Source: Circinella minor
Lineage: Eukaryota > Mucoromycota > Mucoromycetes > Mucorales > Lichtheimiaceae
Direction: 5' to 3'
Length of the DNA stretch: 64,000 nucleotides
Assembly (NCBI GenBank): GCA_016758965.1
Contig: JAEPRB010000159.1
Location: 1 to 64,000, forward strand
Under the pieces are notes generated by a model, which had not been told where the DNA came from, searched no databases, and was given only the letters and a program-made list of their open reading frames with translations. The position numbers and the translations under genes were made by a program. Below are positions 1-10,683 of this stretch, piece by piece. Positions within the stretch are counted from its first letter, which is position 1. Each line of letters begins with the position of its first letter.

Positions 1-49
1 TTATAATCAGCCAAAGCGGTTGGTTTGAATATGCCCTCAAAAAGAGGAG

Positions 50-150
50 CAAATTCAATGACAAGGGCTTAATCTCAGTACATCGTAGCAACAAAGGCTA
101 CTCTAGTACGTACAATACCCCGTCAACTATACTTAGTACGTAATGTTAAA
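50..150 (-). pseudogene. 28S rRNA 3'-end relic
   Basis: Read on the minus strand, this stretch follows the conserved 3' terminus of large-subunit rRNA. It contains ACGGGGTATTGTA, then AGAGTAGCC, then a TTGCTACGAT block and CTGAGATTAAGCC. By recall of the yeast 25S end the match is roughly 75-85 percent over about 100 nt and includes the terminal segment. The 28S body should lie at higher coordinates (beyond 150), but I see no rRNA there. It is therefore an isolated, diverged fragment and not the edge of an active rDNA unit. It could be an rDNA-derived pseudogene or the tail of an rRNA-derived short element. Confidence 0.7.
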
Positions 151-1452
151 GCTGATATGGCTGTCTGAGTAACCTATAATTATGTCAGTTGTATATTCAG
201 GCTATCAAACCATCAAAAAAGATTTTGGGGATTCATATGATGAATTGATATTATTGTGATTGCATATGAAGAACAACCAGAAGAGATATGCAAGAATGTA
301 TGGGAACAGTAAAAATAATAAATAAAAATTACAAGTAATCCATTGTTATTGCTGATATACTGGTTTACGGACCAAAAATAAAGAGGAGTATAGTGATCAG
401 CAGAACAAGGTATCTTATAGAAATTAAAAAAAAAATGCACGCATACAGGTTTAATATCAGGTGATAAATATATACATGATCAACAGTGTAATTAAAAAAC
501 GACTTTCTGTTTTTGTTTTGATAGCTGCATGGATGGCATGTTTTTCGAGTATTGTTTTTTTTTTGCATGATTCATCTCATGACATGCGATTAATTGGCAT
601 TATTACTTTATTGAGTTACTAATTTTTTTTGTTTTTTGTTTACGAATAGTTTGGTTCTCATGAATATCTAGTTCCTTTTTTTTATTTATCAAAAGGTATT
701 TTATTGTGCACGTGGAGATTGTTCCTTATCTGTTTGGTGCCCTTAATAATTGGAAGTATTCTTTTTTTGTTTCCTTTGACAACAATGATGATGGCGTTCT
801 TACAAATAAACAATAAACTATTTTTTTACGTTTTTTTTAACCCGGTAAGTAAAATTATCCTACCTTTGATTTTCATTTCAACGATATTTTGGTTCTTTTT
901 TTTTACGAATTAATTATTAAATAAACAAGGGATATAACCACTTGGTTTGTGAGTAGGTAATTTCTTTATTACGTCTAATGACATTGTGTGGTGTTATACA
1001 TGAAAATAAACGGCATTGTGGATAAATTATTTATGTTATGTAAATAAAAAATTAGCAAGTACTTAGTTTAAATTAGCATGTGTTGAAGTGGCACCTTCTA
1101 TTCCAAGGCTCTTCCCGTATACGTAAATAATATTGTTATGGTTGCATAAATTGTACTTACCTGTTTTAGAATGATTCAGTATGTTTAATATTGATAGTCC
1201 AGTATAGTGGATTAATGGATGAGAATGTTTTTTTGTTTTCTGAGAGGCCATCACAAGAGGGTCGAGCCTTTACTGTACGTCAAGTATAAATAGGGCCAAT
1301 TTTTTCTTTTTTTTTTCTAAAACGTCATTTATTATCTTCTCTTTCAATATTTTTCTTCTTCCTCCATTTCCTTTACATATTTAACATTTTGTCATTTCTG
1401 ATAAACCACCATCTCTCATCCTTCGACATGAGCACCTATAATATTTGATGGC

Positions 1453-1735
1453 CGATTATTTCTCAATGTCCAAATACGTTTTCAATTCTCGATTACTCAT
1501 TCAGAATTCGACTATTTATCCAACATCCGATTACTTCGCGGATATATAATTACTTCTTCAGCACAGCTCTAATACCTAGTAACTCTCAGTTATACGTACT
1601 CAAAATATCAGCTGATTACTTGATAAACAACCGATTATTTATAAAAATCCTCGATTATCTCATCAACATCTCTTATTTTCTGAACATCCGGTTATTTATG
1701 ATATTCGTTATTTTTTTTACAACATTCGGCTATCT
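1453..1735. repeat. Degenerate ~19-bp-period repeat array
   Basis: A core close to CGATTAYTT recurs at about 1453, 1490, 1509, 1528, 1547, 1613, 1632, 1652, 1689, 1706 and 1727. Adjacent spacings are mostly 17-21 bp, and three steps are exactly 19. Several units also share a preceding CAACATC. The pattern fits a decayed minisatellite. The period is not a multiple of three, so it is not a coding repeat. Confidence 0.5.
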
Positions 1736-2660
1736 TTTTTTACCAGCTGATAACCAATCAAGCATCTTATGAGAACCGTGTAAACAAGTATGTGAATAAT
1801 AATTAACGGGTGTAATGAAGCTCAATAGGCATACGTAAGTTTTATTTTGTTAACATGATTATATAATCTGCGTATATGTGTGTATGTTGAAAATATAAAG
1901 TTATTTGATGTGAATTACTAACGACTTTTAATTTTTCATTTTTTTTATATATTATATCCAATTTGTCCTTTACAATTTTAATTTATTATAATTCCTTGTC
2001 CATATCAACGGCTATCTATGGTATGGTAGTTCCGTATCTATTATTGGTCCACCTGTGTTTCAAGAAATGCTTCCAACCTCGATAATTAATATTTCTTTCT
2101 GTCATACTACCCCTTCTCTTGTTTCTTAATCCAGTTGATCTTCATCTCTTTCACAAGTGCGATTTGGCTTAAAATTTGTGCAAAAATCAGTGTGTGTGTG
2201 TGTAGAAACTGGTGTCAAAAACATATAAAAAAAACAGGGCAGGCTTTTTGTTAAAATATGTGTTATAAGCGGGTGTGTGCAATAACTGAGTATGTAAAAA
2301 CCATGGTTTAACTATATTGTGTTTTTCACAAGTTTTTTTGCTTAACTAATTGAAGCAACACGTTATTATTTGTTAATGTTCTTAATTATATTGAGCCTTT
2401 GTTATTTTCCCGTTATAATATAACAACTATCTACTTGTCCCCCTCTTTCTTCATTCTTTAATTATTTAACTCATCCAACCTTTGAAATAACCCGTCGCTT
2501 CTCTCTAATGTCTAATAGCAATTTTTGTTTCTGTAAATAATAATACATAATAATCAATAAACTGTTTTTTTCGTGATTTGGGCTCAAATCACTCTAACAC
2601 TTATTTAACCTTTGGTCCAAAAAGAAAACTTATCATTCAGTGGTTTGGTTGTACGTACGT

Positions 2661-2736
2661 AGTAATAGTAATAGTAATAGTAATAGTAATAGTAATAGTA
2701 ATAGTAATAGTAATAGTAATAGTAATAGTAATAGTA

Positions 2737-2776
<40 letters not shown>
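2661..2776. repeat. (AGTAAT)n/(AAT)n microsatellite
   Basis: About 80 bp of perfect AGTAAT hexanucleotide repeats pass directly into about 35 bp of AAT trinucleotide repeats. The apparent ORFs across it (VIVIVI and SNSNSN frames) are artefacts of the repeat. Confidence 0.95.
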
Positions 2777-2778
<2 letters not shown>

Positions 2779-3776
2779 CGATCAGTTTTATGAAAATAAT
2801 TGCTTTTGTTAACTTAAGTATAAATATTATAAGTCTTATTATTTAATAGCTATAAATGACGTCAATAAGGCAGTCTAGTCATAAACAACCATATAACCCC
2901 TATTTTTAATTTTTTTTCCGTCAATACCTACTTACAACCATCCAAAGTAATCCTCAATATATTTCTGTACCCATCACTACCACCGTTCCCTACTACTTTA
3001 ATTTTTCATTCAAAACTTTATAATTCAACTTTGATTTTTAACCTTATAGAATTATTTTTACCTTAGTAACTTTTGTTACCTAAAAGTTTTCATTTTTTGA
3101 AAACTTCATCGAACCTTAAATAATTATTGAATTTTTCTCAAAATTGTTTCATTCGTAATATTTTTCTTTATTCTATTTTCAGTAATACTATCAACTTACT
3201 ACCTTAAATTTTGAAAATATTTTGCGAAAAAAAAACTAAGTCAGAGAGTTTTCGCCTTTTTTAGAACCTACCTAGAACATTCGTGCCATGTGCCATGCCT
3301 ATACCATTTTTCCTTCTCGTTTGAACTATTTAACCTTTCTATTTTTGGCGTAGACTAGTGCTTTTTGATACTGAGCTTCAACAAAAATAAAAAAAGACAA
3401 TCTACAGAATAACCAGCACATTTTTTTCTTTTTCTTTTTCTTTTTTCTAAAAAAAAGCTGATACCTTTGTACTCTTTTATAACGGATATATATAGTCATT
3501 TTTATATACGCCTATAAATTAAATTGTCCTTCATTTATGAAGAAAAAAAAATAAGAAAAAAAAGAGCTAAAATCGCTAGACTGCGGGTGGGGTCGTGCAG
3601 TTGTTAATTTTCTTGAAAACATTATTACCAACAATTTGTTAACGACCTACTCTAAGTAAAATTAAAAATATTGTTATGTATAAATCTGGCAATATTTGGA
3701 CAGGTTCACAGAGTACAGGTTTATCAAATCGCCGGTATTCTATCAAGTATATAAAAAATAGTGGGGGATACTACTA

Positions 3777-3857
3777 CACCATAAAAAAAATTCTAAGGTT
3801 TGGCCGCATTTGGCCACAAGTGAACAGCCAAATGCGGCCAGAACTTTTTTTATGGTG
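3777..3857. repeat. MITE-like hairpin with long inverted repeat
   Basis: CACCATAAAAAAA plus ATTCT on the left mirrors AGAAC plus TTTTTTTATGGTG on the right. Inside, TGGCCGCATTTGGC mirrors GCCAAATGCGGCCA around a short CACAAGTGAACA loop. The near-perfect foldback spans about 80 bp and is GC-richer than its surroundings. Weaker mirrored similarity (ACAGGT and GGTAT blocks) may extend it to roughly 3700-3920. No gene is attached. It could be a MITE or a strong RNA hairpin. Confidence 0.65.
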
Positions 3858-4181
3858 CATCTGTTTTAGCGAAATACCAGTTTATCGGGTGATACCTGTA
3901 TCGAATGAGAAAATACAGTAAATAGTTCTAAATACAAATTATTAAAAAGTGACACGTGCCTGACTTATTAATAGAACCATCAGTTATTTTTTTTTTATTT
4001 TAAAAGAAATAAGTAAGTATTTTTAGAAAACTATTACTACTTTACACGTAAATATACTATGTTGATAATATGTTATACTGTCTTATTATTATTATTGTTG
4101 TTGTTGGCACTACTAATAGTGGTATAAAAAACAGCAATTACGACTAAACGAGCTAATAACTAATAATAATTATAATAAATA

Positions 4182-5075
4182 TTACAAGAATGCGGCCTTG
4201 TTTTCCTCAACCCATTCTTCCAATGTTTGTGGGGCACGACCAAGAAGTACAGATAGCCCAGGTGTGCGTTTTTGCGTAAGCAAAGTCGCCATTTGCATAA
4301 ACATGAAAGCGACACGATGTGGCATATATTTTGCCATATTTTCATAAAATTGTTCTTCACTGATTTTTTTATAAACAATTTCTCGACCCAATACACGGCT
4401 CAATGATTTGGCTTCTTCTACAGGTGTTTTTGGATCTCCTATCATTTCGTATACAGCATCACCATGTTTCTTAATTGGGTCTTGTAAAATATTAGCAGAA
4501 AGTTCACCAATATCTTTGGGGGAAATCCAAGGCCTTGTTTGATCTTCTGTACGGATATCGGCAAACATGTTGGCCGTTTTGATGGAAGTAATATCTGCAC
4601 CTGCAAATATATTGGTCATAAAATAAGCAGGACGTAAACTAACAATGGCCTTTCTCTTTGGAATATTAAGCAGATCTTGTTCAAGCTTTTGAGTTATTTC
4701 AGTATACATGGTAAGACGCCATGGCAATGATGCAACAATGCCCGATATGACGACGATTTGTTGAACACCTGCACTATAGGCTGCTTCAGCAAATTCGCGC
4801 GCAATACGTGGGGATTCATTACTAGGTGTCAAAAGTAGAAAAAGACGCGTATGACCAGTAATGGATTCTTGAAATGGTTTTTGGTTTTCATAATCGCCTT
4901 CAATAACTGTCACTTTGCCTTGAGGAAGATCAGAACCAAAAATCTCTTGAACCTTGGAAGGAGTTCTTGTATATAGTGTCAAAGCAATCTTGGGATTTGT
5001 TAATAATTTATGAACAAGGGGTTTGCCAATATTACCCGTGGCACCGATTAAATAAACACGTTCTTCATAAACCAT
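4182..5075 (-). CDS. NmrA-like NAD(P)-binding family protein
   Basis: Single-exon 297-aa protein. The N-terminus has a Rossmann dinucleotide-binding motif, YLIGATGNIGKP (about residues 8-19). It is followed by LYTRTPSKV, the position at which NmrA-like proteins often read the NADP ribose phosphate. VIEGDY (about 58-63) matches the acidic residue after beta-3. The rest resembles the atypical short-chain dehydrogenase/NmrA family (PF05368/PF13460), whose members are redox sensors or NAD(P)H-dependent reductases such as quinone oxidoreductase 2. A classical YxxxK is not obvious, so sensor or reductase cannot be decided. It lies downstream of, and on the same strand as, the acyl-CoA-synthetase-like gene. 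The start codon is the first in-frame ATG before the Rossmann motif. Confidence 0.85.
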   Translation of the reverse strand: MVYEERVYLIGATGNIGKPLVHKLLTNPKIALTLYTRTPSKVQEIFGSDLPQGKVTVIEGDYENQKPFQESITGHTRLFLLLTPSNESPRIAREFAEAAYSAGVQQIVVISGIVASLPWRLTMYTEITQKLEQDLLNIPKRKAIVSLRPAYFMTNIFAGADITSIKTANMFADIRTEDQTRPWISPKDIGELSANILQDPIKKHGDAVYEMIGDPKTPVEEAKSLSRVLGREIVYKKISEEQFYENMAKYMPHRVAFMFMQMATLLTQKRTPGLSVLLGRAPQTLEEWVEENKAAFL

Positions 5076-5631
5076 TATTATAGTACTTGTAATAAAGGTA
5101 GTTTTTCTTTTTCTTTGGCTTGGGTTTTTACTGCGGTAATTTTAAATAAGAATTGTAAAGAAGAGAAGCTACTTATATACACAAAAATGCAGCTGTGCAA
5201 ATAAGTTGTTGTTTTTTTGTGTATGGTAACACTAGCTGCGGTTATCCCATATTTTTTGTAGCGAGTTATAAATAGTTGAATAATATGACATTTGCCATTA
5301 TGAGTATCAGCGACGCGTAATGCAAAAATCAAACATGGAAGGTTAATTAATAATCCTTTACAAATTACCCCCTCACCTTTTTTTCTTTACACTTAAACAA
5401 CATTAAATATTTGTGAAGATAATTCAAAACATCCTATATTCCTCTCCCATGTATTCCTTTTTCATCATACTTCAAATCACATTACCTATCATTCAAAAAT
5501 GTATATTATTCATAACTTTCATTATATGATAGAATATTTAAATATTGATAAACTTTAGTAATTAAAAATAGATTAAGCAAACGAAGTATTGGATATGTTA
5601 TTCAGTACAAAGAAAAATTAATATCTGATAT
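5076..5631. other. Intergenic, promoter side of NmrA-like gene
   Basis: AT-rich 556-bp gap between two minus-strand genes. It must hold the promoter of the NmrA-like gene and the 3' region of the acyl-CoA-synthetase-like gene. I see no other structure. Confidence 0.5.
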
Positions 5632-8203
5632 CTACTTGCGACCAATAATACTCAAAGTGCCATTAGGCATCATTTCACCTAACATAAAAGTCATGTACCA
5701 TCCATCTGCATCCATCACTGCCTCAGTTGCTTCAGGATCATTCCAATATCCAGCAAATACGTTATTTCCACGAATCCATAATTCACCTCTTGGATTAGGA
5801 CTATCATTACTTGTCATATTTTGATCGGGTAAATCTTCCAATTTGATTTCATTACATGGTAACGGAGCACCACAACTCTTAGGGTCAGCAAGATAATCAT
5901 AAAACATGGATAATACGGTTGTGCCAGAGGTTTCTGGTCGATTAAATGTTTTAAGTACTTGTGTACCAAGAACGGCTCTAAAGAAGGGAGCCAAAACACC
6001 ATTATCCAATTCTATAATATTATTAATAAAACATGATAAGTAATATTACAGCTAATGTAAAAAAAAAAAAAGAAAGTTATTATTATTACCATTATCGATC
6101 AATAGCAAACGAATATTATTTCCAAAAGTCTTTTGACGTATATCTCTGAAAACAAGCATGTCATATTTGCTATCTTCAACAAGTCGACCATCCTCAAAGT
6201 ATGCTTTCTTTTTATCTAAACCTCGACGGAATAAAAATGAGTTACCATAACGCTTTTCAATATTTTCCTTGACTTGTGTGAGGAAAGGTGCACCACTAAT
6301 TTTGTTCTTTTTTTATTAAAATTACACGCGATTATTTGTTCGTTATAATCTAACTAGGATAACAAAACATTGCAATAAAAATAAAAATCATTACCTTGCA
6401 TAAATAGTAGGTTTAGCTTCCAAAGCTCCAGAAAGAACACCAGATACATCTGCCTTAACATCATTATTTCCAATTTCATCACCAAAAGCGATAGATCCTC
6501 CAGTAACACAAAGAAGGCCAGTAAGAACGTGTCCAAATACATTATCTATTTTACATGTATTATACTTAATAAATATCTATATCTTTTAATCTCATATATA
6601 TAAATTTACCAATAGGGAGATTATGCATTAATCGATCTTTTGGTGTAATTCGTTGCTGAGGTGGAATGACTGCCAAATAACTAGCTATTGAATTGGTATA
6701 TAAAAAAGGTTATTATAAGATCACAGAATTCTCTCCAATAACATCTTTCCTTCCTCGCCCCCTCAAAAACTTACCAATAACTGACACCATATTCTAACAA
6801 AGAAAATCATACAACTTAAAAAGGTGAGTACCAAAATAAAAAATAAAAAATAAAATGGGGTATATAAAATTCCGTTTTATGCATAGTCAATTACCTTGTG
6901 AGTTAATACAGCACCTGCCTTGCCATTTTCAGCCTATTTCATATGTTATTTTCTACTCTTTATACTTTTTGATGATAACTTTTACATAAAACTTACATTG
7001 TTAGTGGTATAATAAATACTGGCAATATTTGTATTTTCTAAATCAATATTTATAATGTTATTACTTTTATATACCCAAAATATATTAATCACTATCTCAT
7101 TAATAATTACGTGGTTGATTTTGTTCTACGGGATCTTGAGTACCCTTTGCTTCAACATCCTTAATATTTATCACTTGAATATTCAATTTTTCTGCTACTT
7201 CTTTATTTGATCCATTTACGTTGCCAAGAACAATCAAGTATCGAACACTTGTCTTGGAACCTGTCAATACTGACAATGCACGTTCAACTAATCCTTCATC
7301 AATAACAAGAACACTTAAGCGTGATTTTTCAAGTACATGTAGAAGATGAGAAGAAGTGGATTCTGCAGAAATAGGTATTGTCACAAGACCACCACAATGG
7401 CAACCTAAAAATAATTATGCGGATAAAAAAAAATACCCCATCTGTTTTAATACTATTTTCCCTTTGAATGAATTTACTTTAATAAAAAAAAGAAATATTA
7501 TTTTGTACCAAGTTCAATTGCCAACGTCTCTAAAATAAATAAATTAAAAGATATAAAAGACATTCAGTGTATATGACATTTAAAATAAATATATTAATTA
7601 TTACTTTATTTACCTGGTGAGTTTGCTGCGTACAATCCAACAAAGGATGTTTCAGTATCAGATAATGGTTGTAATCCTACTGTACCAATCAATCCTGAAT
7701 AAACTTGTTTGGATTTTTTTTCAAAGGCATCTATATAGTATATTTATTTAGACCTTTTATTTTTCTCTGTGATCCAATCTCTTTTTAAATATTTACCATA
7801 GTTCAACTATTTAAAGAAAAAAAATATGGTTTATTAGTTTTATAATACCATAATAAATAATAAATAAAGAAATATTCAACATTACCCAGTTAAATGACTT
7901 ATTGTCACCACGTTTTCCAACAAATACGTTTGACTTATATTTATCAAATGCAGCTTGATAAAAGTCACGAAGAGTACGAATAGTACGATCGACAGTCGAA
8001 AGAAGAGGTGCACCATTTGGGTACATACGTGAACGATAAACAGCACTACCACCGGGATAACGTACACGCGAAACATCTGATTGTGTATTTAATAATAAAG
8101 GATGAATGTCAGGACCACGAGCATTACGAACAGATAGTAATGCAGCAGCACTAAAAATAGACGCGAGTAATGCGTAACTAAGGGAGTCAAGTTCAAAGCT
8201 CAT
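5632..8203 (-). CDS. Acyl-CoA synthetase-like AMP-binding protein, catalytic motifs lost
   Basis: Twelve exons rebuilt by hand (8203-7886, 7806-7797, 7730-7614, 7529-7509, 7404-7111, 7037-6997, 6933-6895, 6793-6775, 6684-6610, 6545-6395, 6295-6090, 6011-5632) give a continuous 556-aa protein. It aligns along its length with long-chain acyl-CoA synthetases: the NSP motif near the N-terminus, a GAPLPCNEIKL stretch, then NPRGELWIRGNNVFAGYW. Every ATP or catalytic motif is altered. The phosphate loop (normally YTSGTTGxPKG) reads YYTTNN-AENGKAG. GYGLTET reads TFNRPET. HTGD reads MTFM. IIDRKK reads IIGRK followed by a stop. The C-terminal AMP-binding lid with its catalytic lysine (about 120 residues) is absent. 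The intact frame over 12 exons argues against a plain pseudogene. A non-catalytic lipid-binding or regulatory role is inference. Confidence 0.75.
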
Positions 8204-8631
8204 TATTTTTTTCTTTTTAATGACGATGAGAAAAAAAAAATATATTTTAATTATAGGGGGGAATAAAAAATAATAATATATAAATTCAGCTGATTAAAAA
8301 GTTCCCCAAATGTCATGACAAAAAAACTATTTGTGTGACCAAGACAACATATAACCCCAATTATATTATAAAGGCGATGCATAAATAATTATTCTCGGTC
8401 GATAAAACTGTTTTTCAAAAAAATATATTAAACACTATGTATTGTATCTTACAAGCAACGATAATAAAATATAATAAAACAATTATTTATATATAAAAAC
8501 ATAATTAAACTTCTTTAAGGGAAAATACAATAAGAATAAGTGTTTATAGTTAATTTACTTTACTAATACATTATCAAAACTATAAATTATAATTGAAGAA
8601 TATGAGAATAACATTATAATAAAAAAAATGT
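8204..8631. other. Intergenic AT-rich gap
   Basis: 428-bp gap between two minus-strand genes. It is AT-rich and should carry the promoter of the acyl-CoA-synthetase-like gene. No further element seen. Confidence 0.5.
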
Positions 8632-10683
8632 TTAAAGACGGTATAAAAATTGTTCATCTTCTTTATCCGTAGTATCAACAGATAAATCAATATTATTATT
8701 TGCACCATTAGTTATACGTTTCTTATTTATTCTTCCTGCTTGGATACGGACAATAAGATAAGCAATAGCTGCAACACCAAAACCAGCAAGATAACCACCA
8801 ATACCACTTATATATCTTGGTGCCTATATAATAAAATATAAATATAATGTAAATATCTTATTGTATATACATTCAAATATGTTTATATTTCTTTGAAACT
8901 AACCTCGTGTTCAATCATCATTAATGGACCTGTAAAATTACCGAGGGTATAAGCTGCAACAACACATCCATTATAAAAAATCTTTTTGGTATAACCCTTG
9001 ACATTATTACCAACATATGTAAGTAATAAGGAATAAGCACCAGTACCCGCCCAACTTAAATAGAAACCTAATAATTTGACTTCTCCTTCTGGAATAGCAA
9101 GTAAAATAACAAGACCGACCATACCAACAATTAAAAGACCTATACCAGTGTAAAGAAGTGAACGTGTCTTTTTTGCAATAAGCATAGCACTTAATACACC
9201 CAAAGAAGATGCCAAACCACTTGGGATTTGAAGAAGCATAGAATCAAGAGGCTAATAAGTTATTTAAATATTTAATTAGTTAATAAATAATACCTCCCTA
9301 TAAATTGTTTAAAACTATTTATCAACTTTACCGAAAATCCAAGAGCCATAGTGAATGTAGTACTATATACAAGCATACCACCATTTTGCATACTAATAGC
9401 AAAAGCAGCAATGAACAAAAGATAAAATCTAATTTCAGATAATGCTTCAAAAATTTGACCAAATTTGAATTGTTTATGTTGTGTAACAGCATTATCAAGC
9501 ATACGCTTTTCAGCAACTCGTTCTTGAGCAGGAGTTAATTTGAGCTTCTTATTCTTTGGTGTATCAACCATGAATAAAAAGACAAGTGCACCATGAATAA
9601 TAGTAAGTCCACCAAAAATATAATGATTCCTAAATAACAGTGTATAAAATCCGTTTATTTAATATTACTTTTCCCTCTCAATTTAAATACTATATATGTT
9701 CCATATTGCTATATTTCTAACTTACCATCGCCAATTTGTAATACCTCGTGGATTTCCCATATGTGCAATACCAAAAGCAATTGCACTTCCAACTAGTGTT
9801 ATATATTATATATTATAAATAAATTCACTCATGGTAATAATAATAAAATAAAGACATATTTCAATTTACATACTTGCTGCACCAATACCGTTACACAAGG
9901 TAATAAAACCAAACACTAAAGTTTGTTCTGAACGACGATATAAAATAGATGTGACAAGATATAAAGTAGGCATAGCAGCAGCTTCAAATAAACCAAGTAA
10001 AAAACGACAAGCAGCAAGTTGAGAAAAATTGGTAGTTAATGCAGACATCATCATTACCTATATAATATGATATGATATATTTAATTTATTAGAGTTATGC
10101 TGTTACGTTCTAAAACTTGATGCTTAAATAATAATTATAAACTTACAAATCCCCATATAACTAACAAGACACCAAGATATTTTGCATGAGTAACGCGTTG
10201 TAAAATGAATTGATTAGGAAGCTATTATAACAATAAATAAAATTATCAATATTTTGTAACAAAAATATATCTGGTTTTTTTTTTTTTTTTGTATTTATTT
10301 TACCTGATAAATCAAATGACCCAAATAAAATAAACTACCAAGCCAACTGAATTGTTGACCATCTAATTTCAATTCCGCATTTAACCCCAGAATTGGACCT
10401 ACACTTAATGCAGACTTATCACAGAACTATTAAATCAAATCAAATAAAAAAATTAGTTTATTTTAGTTATAATCTTATAATATAATATAATAAAAAAAAA
10501 ACTTACGTTTAAAAAGATGGTCATACCTGCGAAAGGTAATACAATCCAATTGAGTTTACGCAAATATTCTTTTTCTTCTTCCGATTTTTCTGTGTTTTCA
10601 TCGATAGGAGAATCATCCGATGAAGACCAATTCGTCTTTTTGACATCTTCATCATAGACTATACTTTTTTCTTCAGCGACCAT
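8632..10683 (-). CDS. MFS permease, allantoate/nicotinate (ACS) family
   Basis: Eight exons (10683-10507, 10426-10304, 10221-10147, 10057-9874, 9792-9726, 9629-9332, 9251-8904, 8823-8632) give 487 aa. The N-terminal cytosolic tail is acidic and ends in RKLNWIVLPFAGMTIFLNFCDKS, the usual entry to TM1 of the anion:cation symporter family (Dal5, Tna1, Vht1, Seo1). Further family features are FSWLGSLFYLGHLIYQLP for TM2, the segment ACRFLLGLFEAAAMP around TM4, and a central hydrophilic loop starting at DTPKNKKLKLT before TM7. About 12 TM segments fit. The family imports small organic anions such as allantoate, nicotinate, pantothenate or biotin at the plasma membrane. The substrate cannot be read from sequence. 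The C-terminus is short and acidic. A palindrome cluster lies about 380 bp upstream. Confidence 0.88.

Larger units (their letters stand above)
151..4159. other. Gene-free AT-rich region
   Basis: No convincing coding gene is visible. The region is AT-rich with homopolymer runs and short spurious ORFs. It carries a degenerate repeat array (1453-1735), a microsatellite (2661-2776) and a hairpin element (3777-3857), each listed separately. Confidence 0.6.

Noticed and set aside
704..913. 69-codon hydrophobic ORF
   Set aside because: It begins at a TTG, is dominated by Phe/Ile from T-rich DNA, has no splice context and matches no family. It is consistent with chance in AT-rich sequence.
2578..2846. 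VIVIVI and SNSNSN proteins
   Set aside because: They are translations of the AGTAAT microsatellite.
5632..5700. Hidden extra exon restoring the C-terminal lid of the acyl-CoA synthetase-like protein
   Set aside because: The minus-strand sequence beyond the stop (5631 downward) shows no AMP-binding C-terminal motif in any frame before the next gene.
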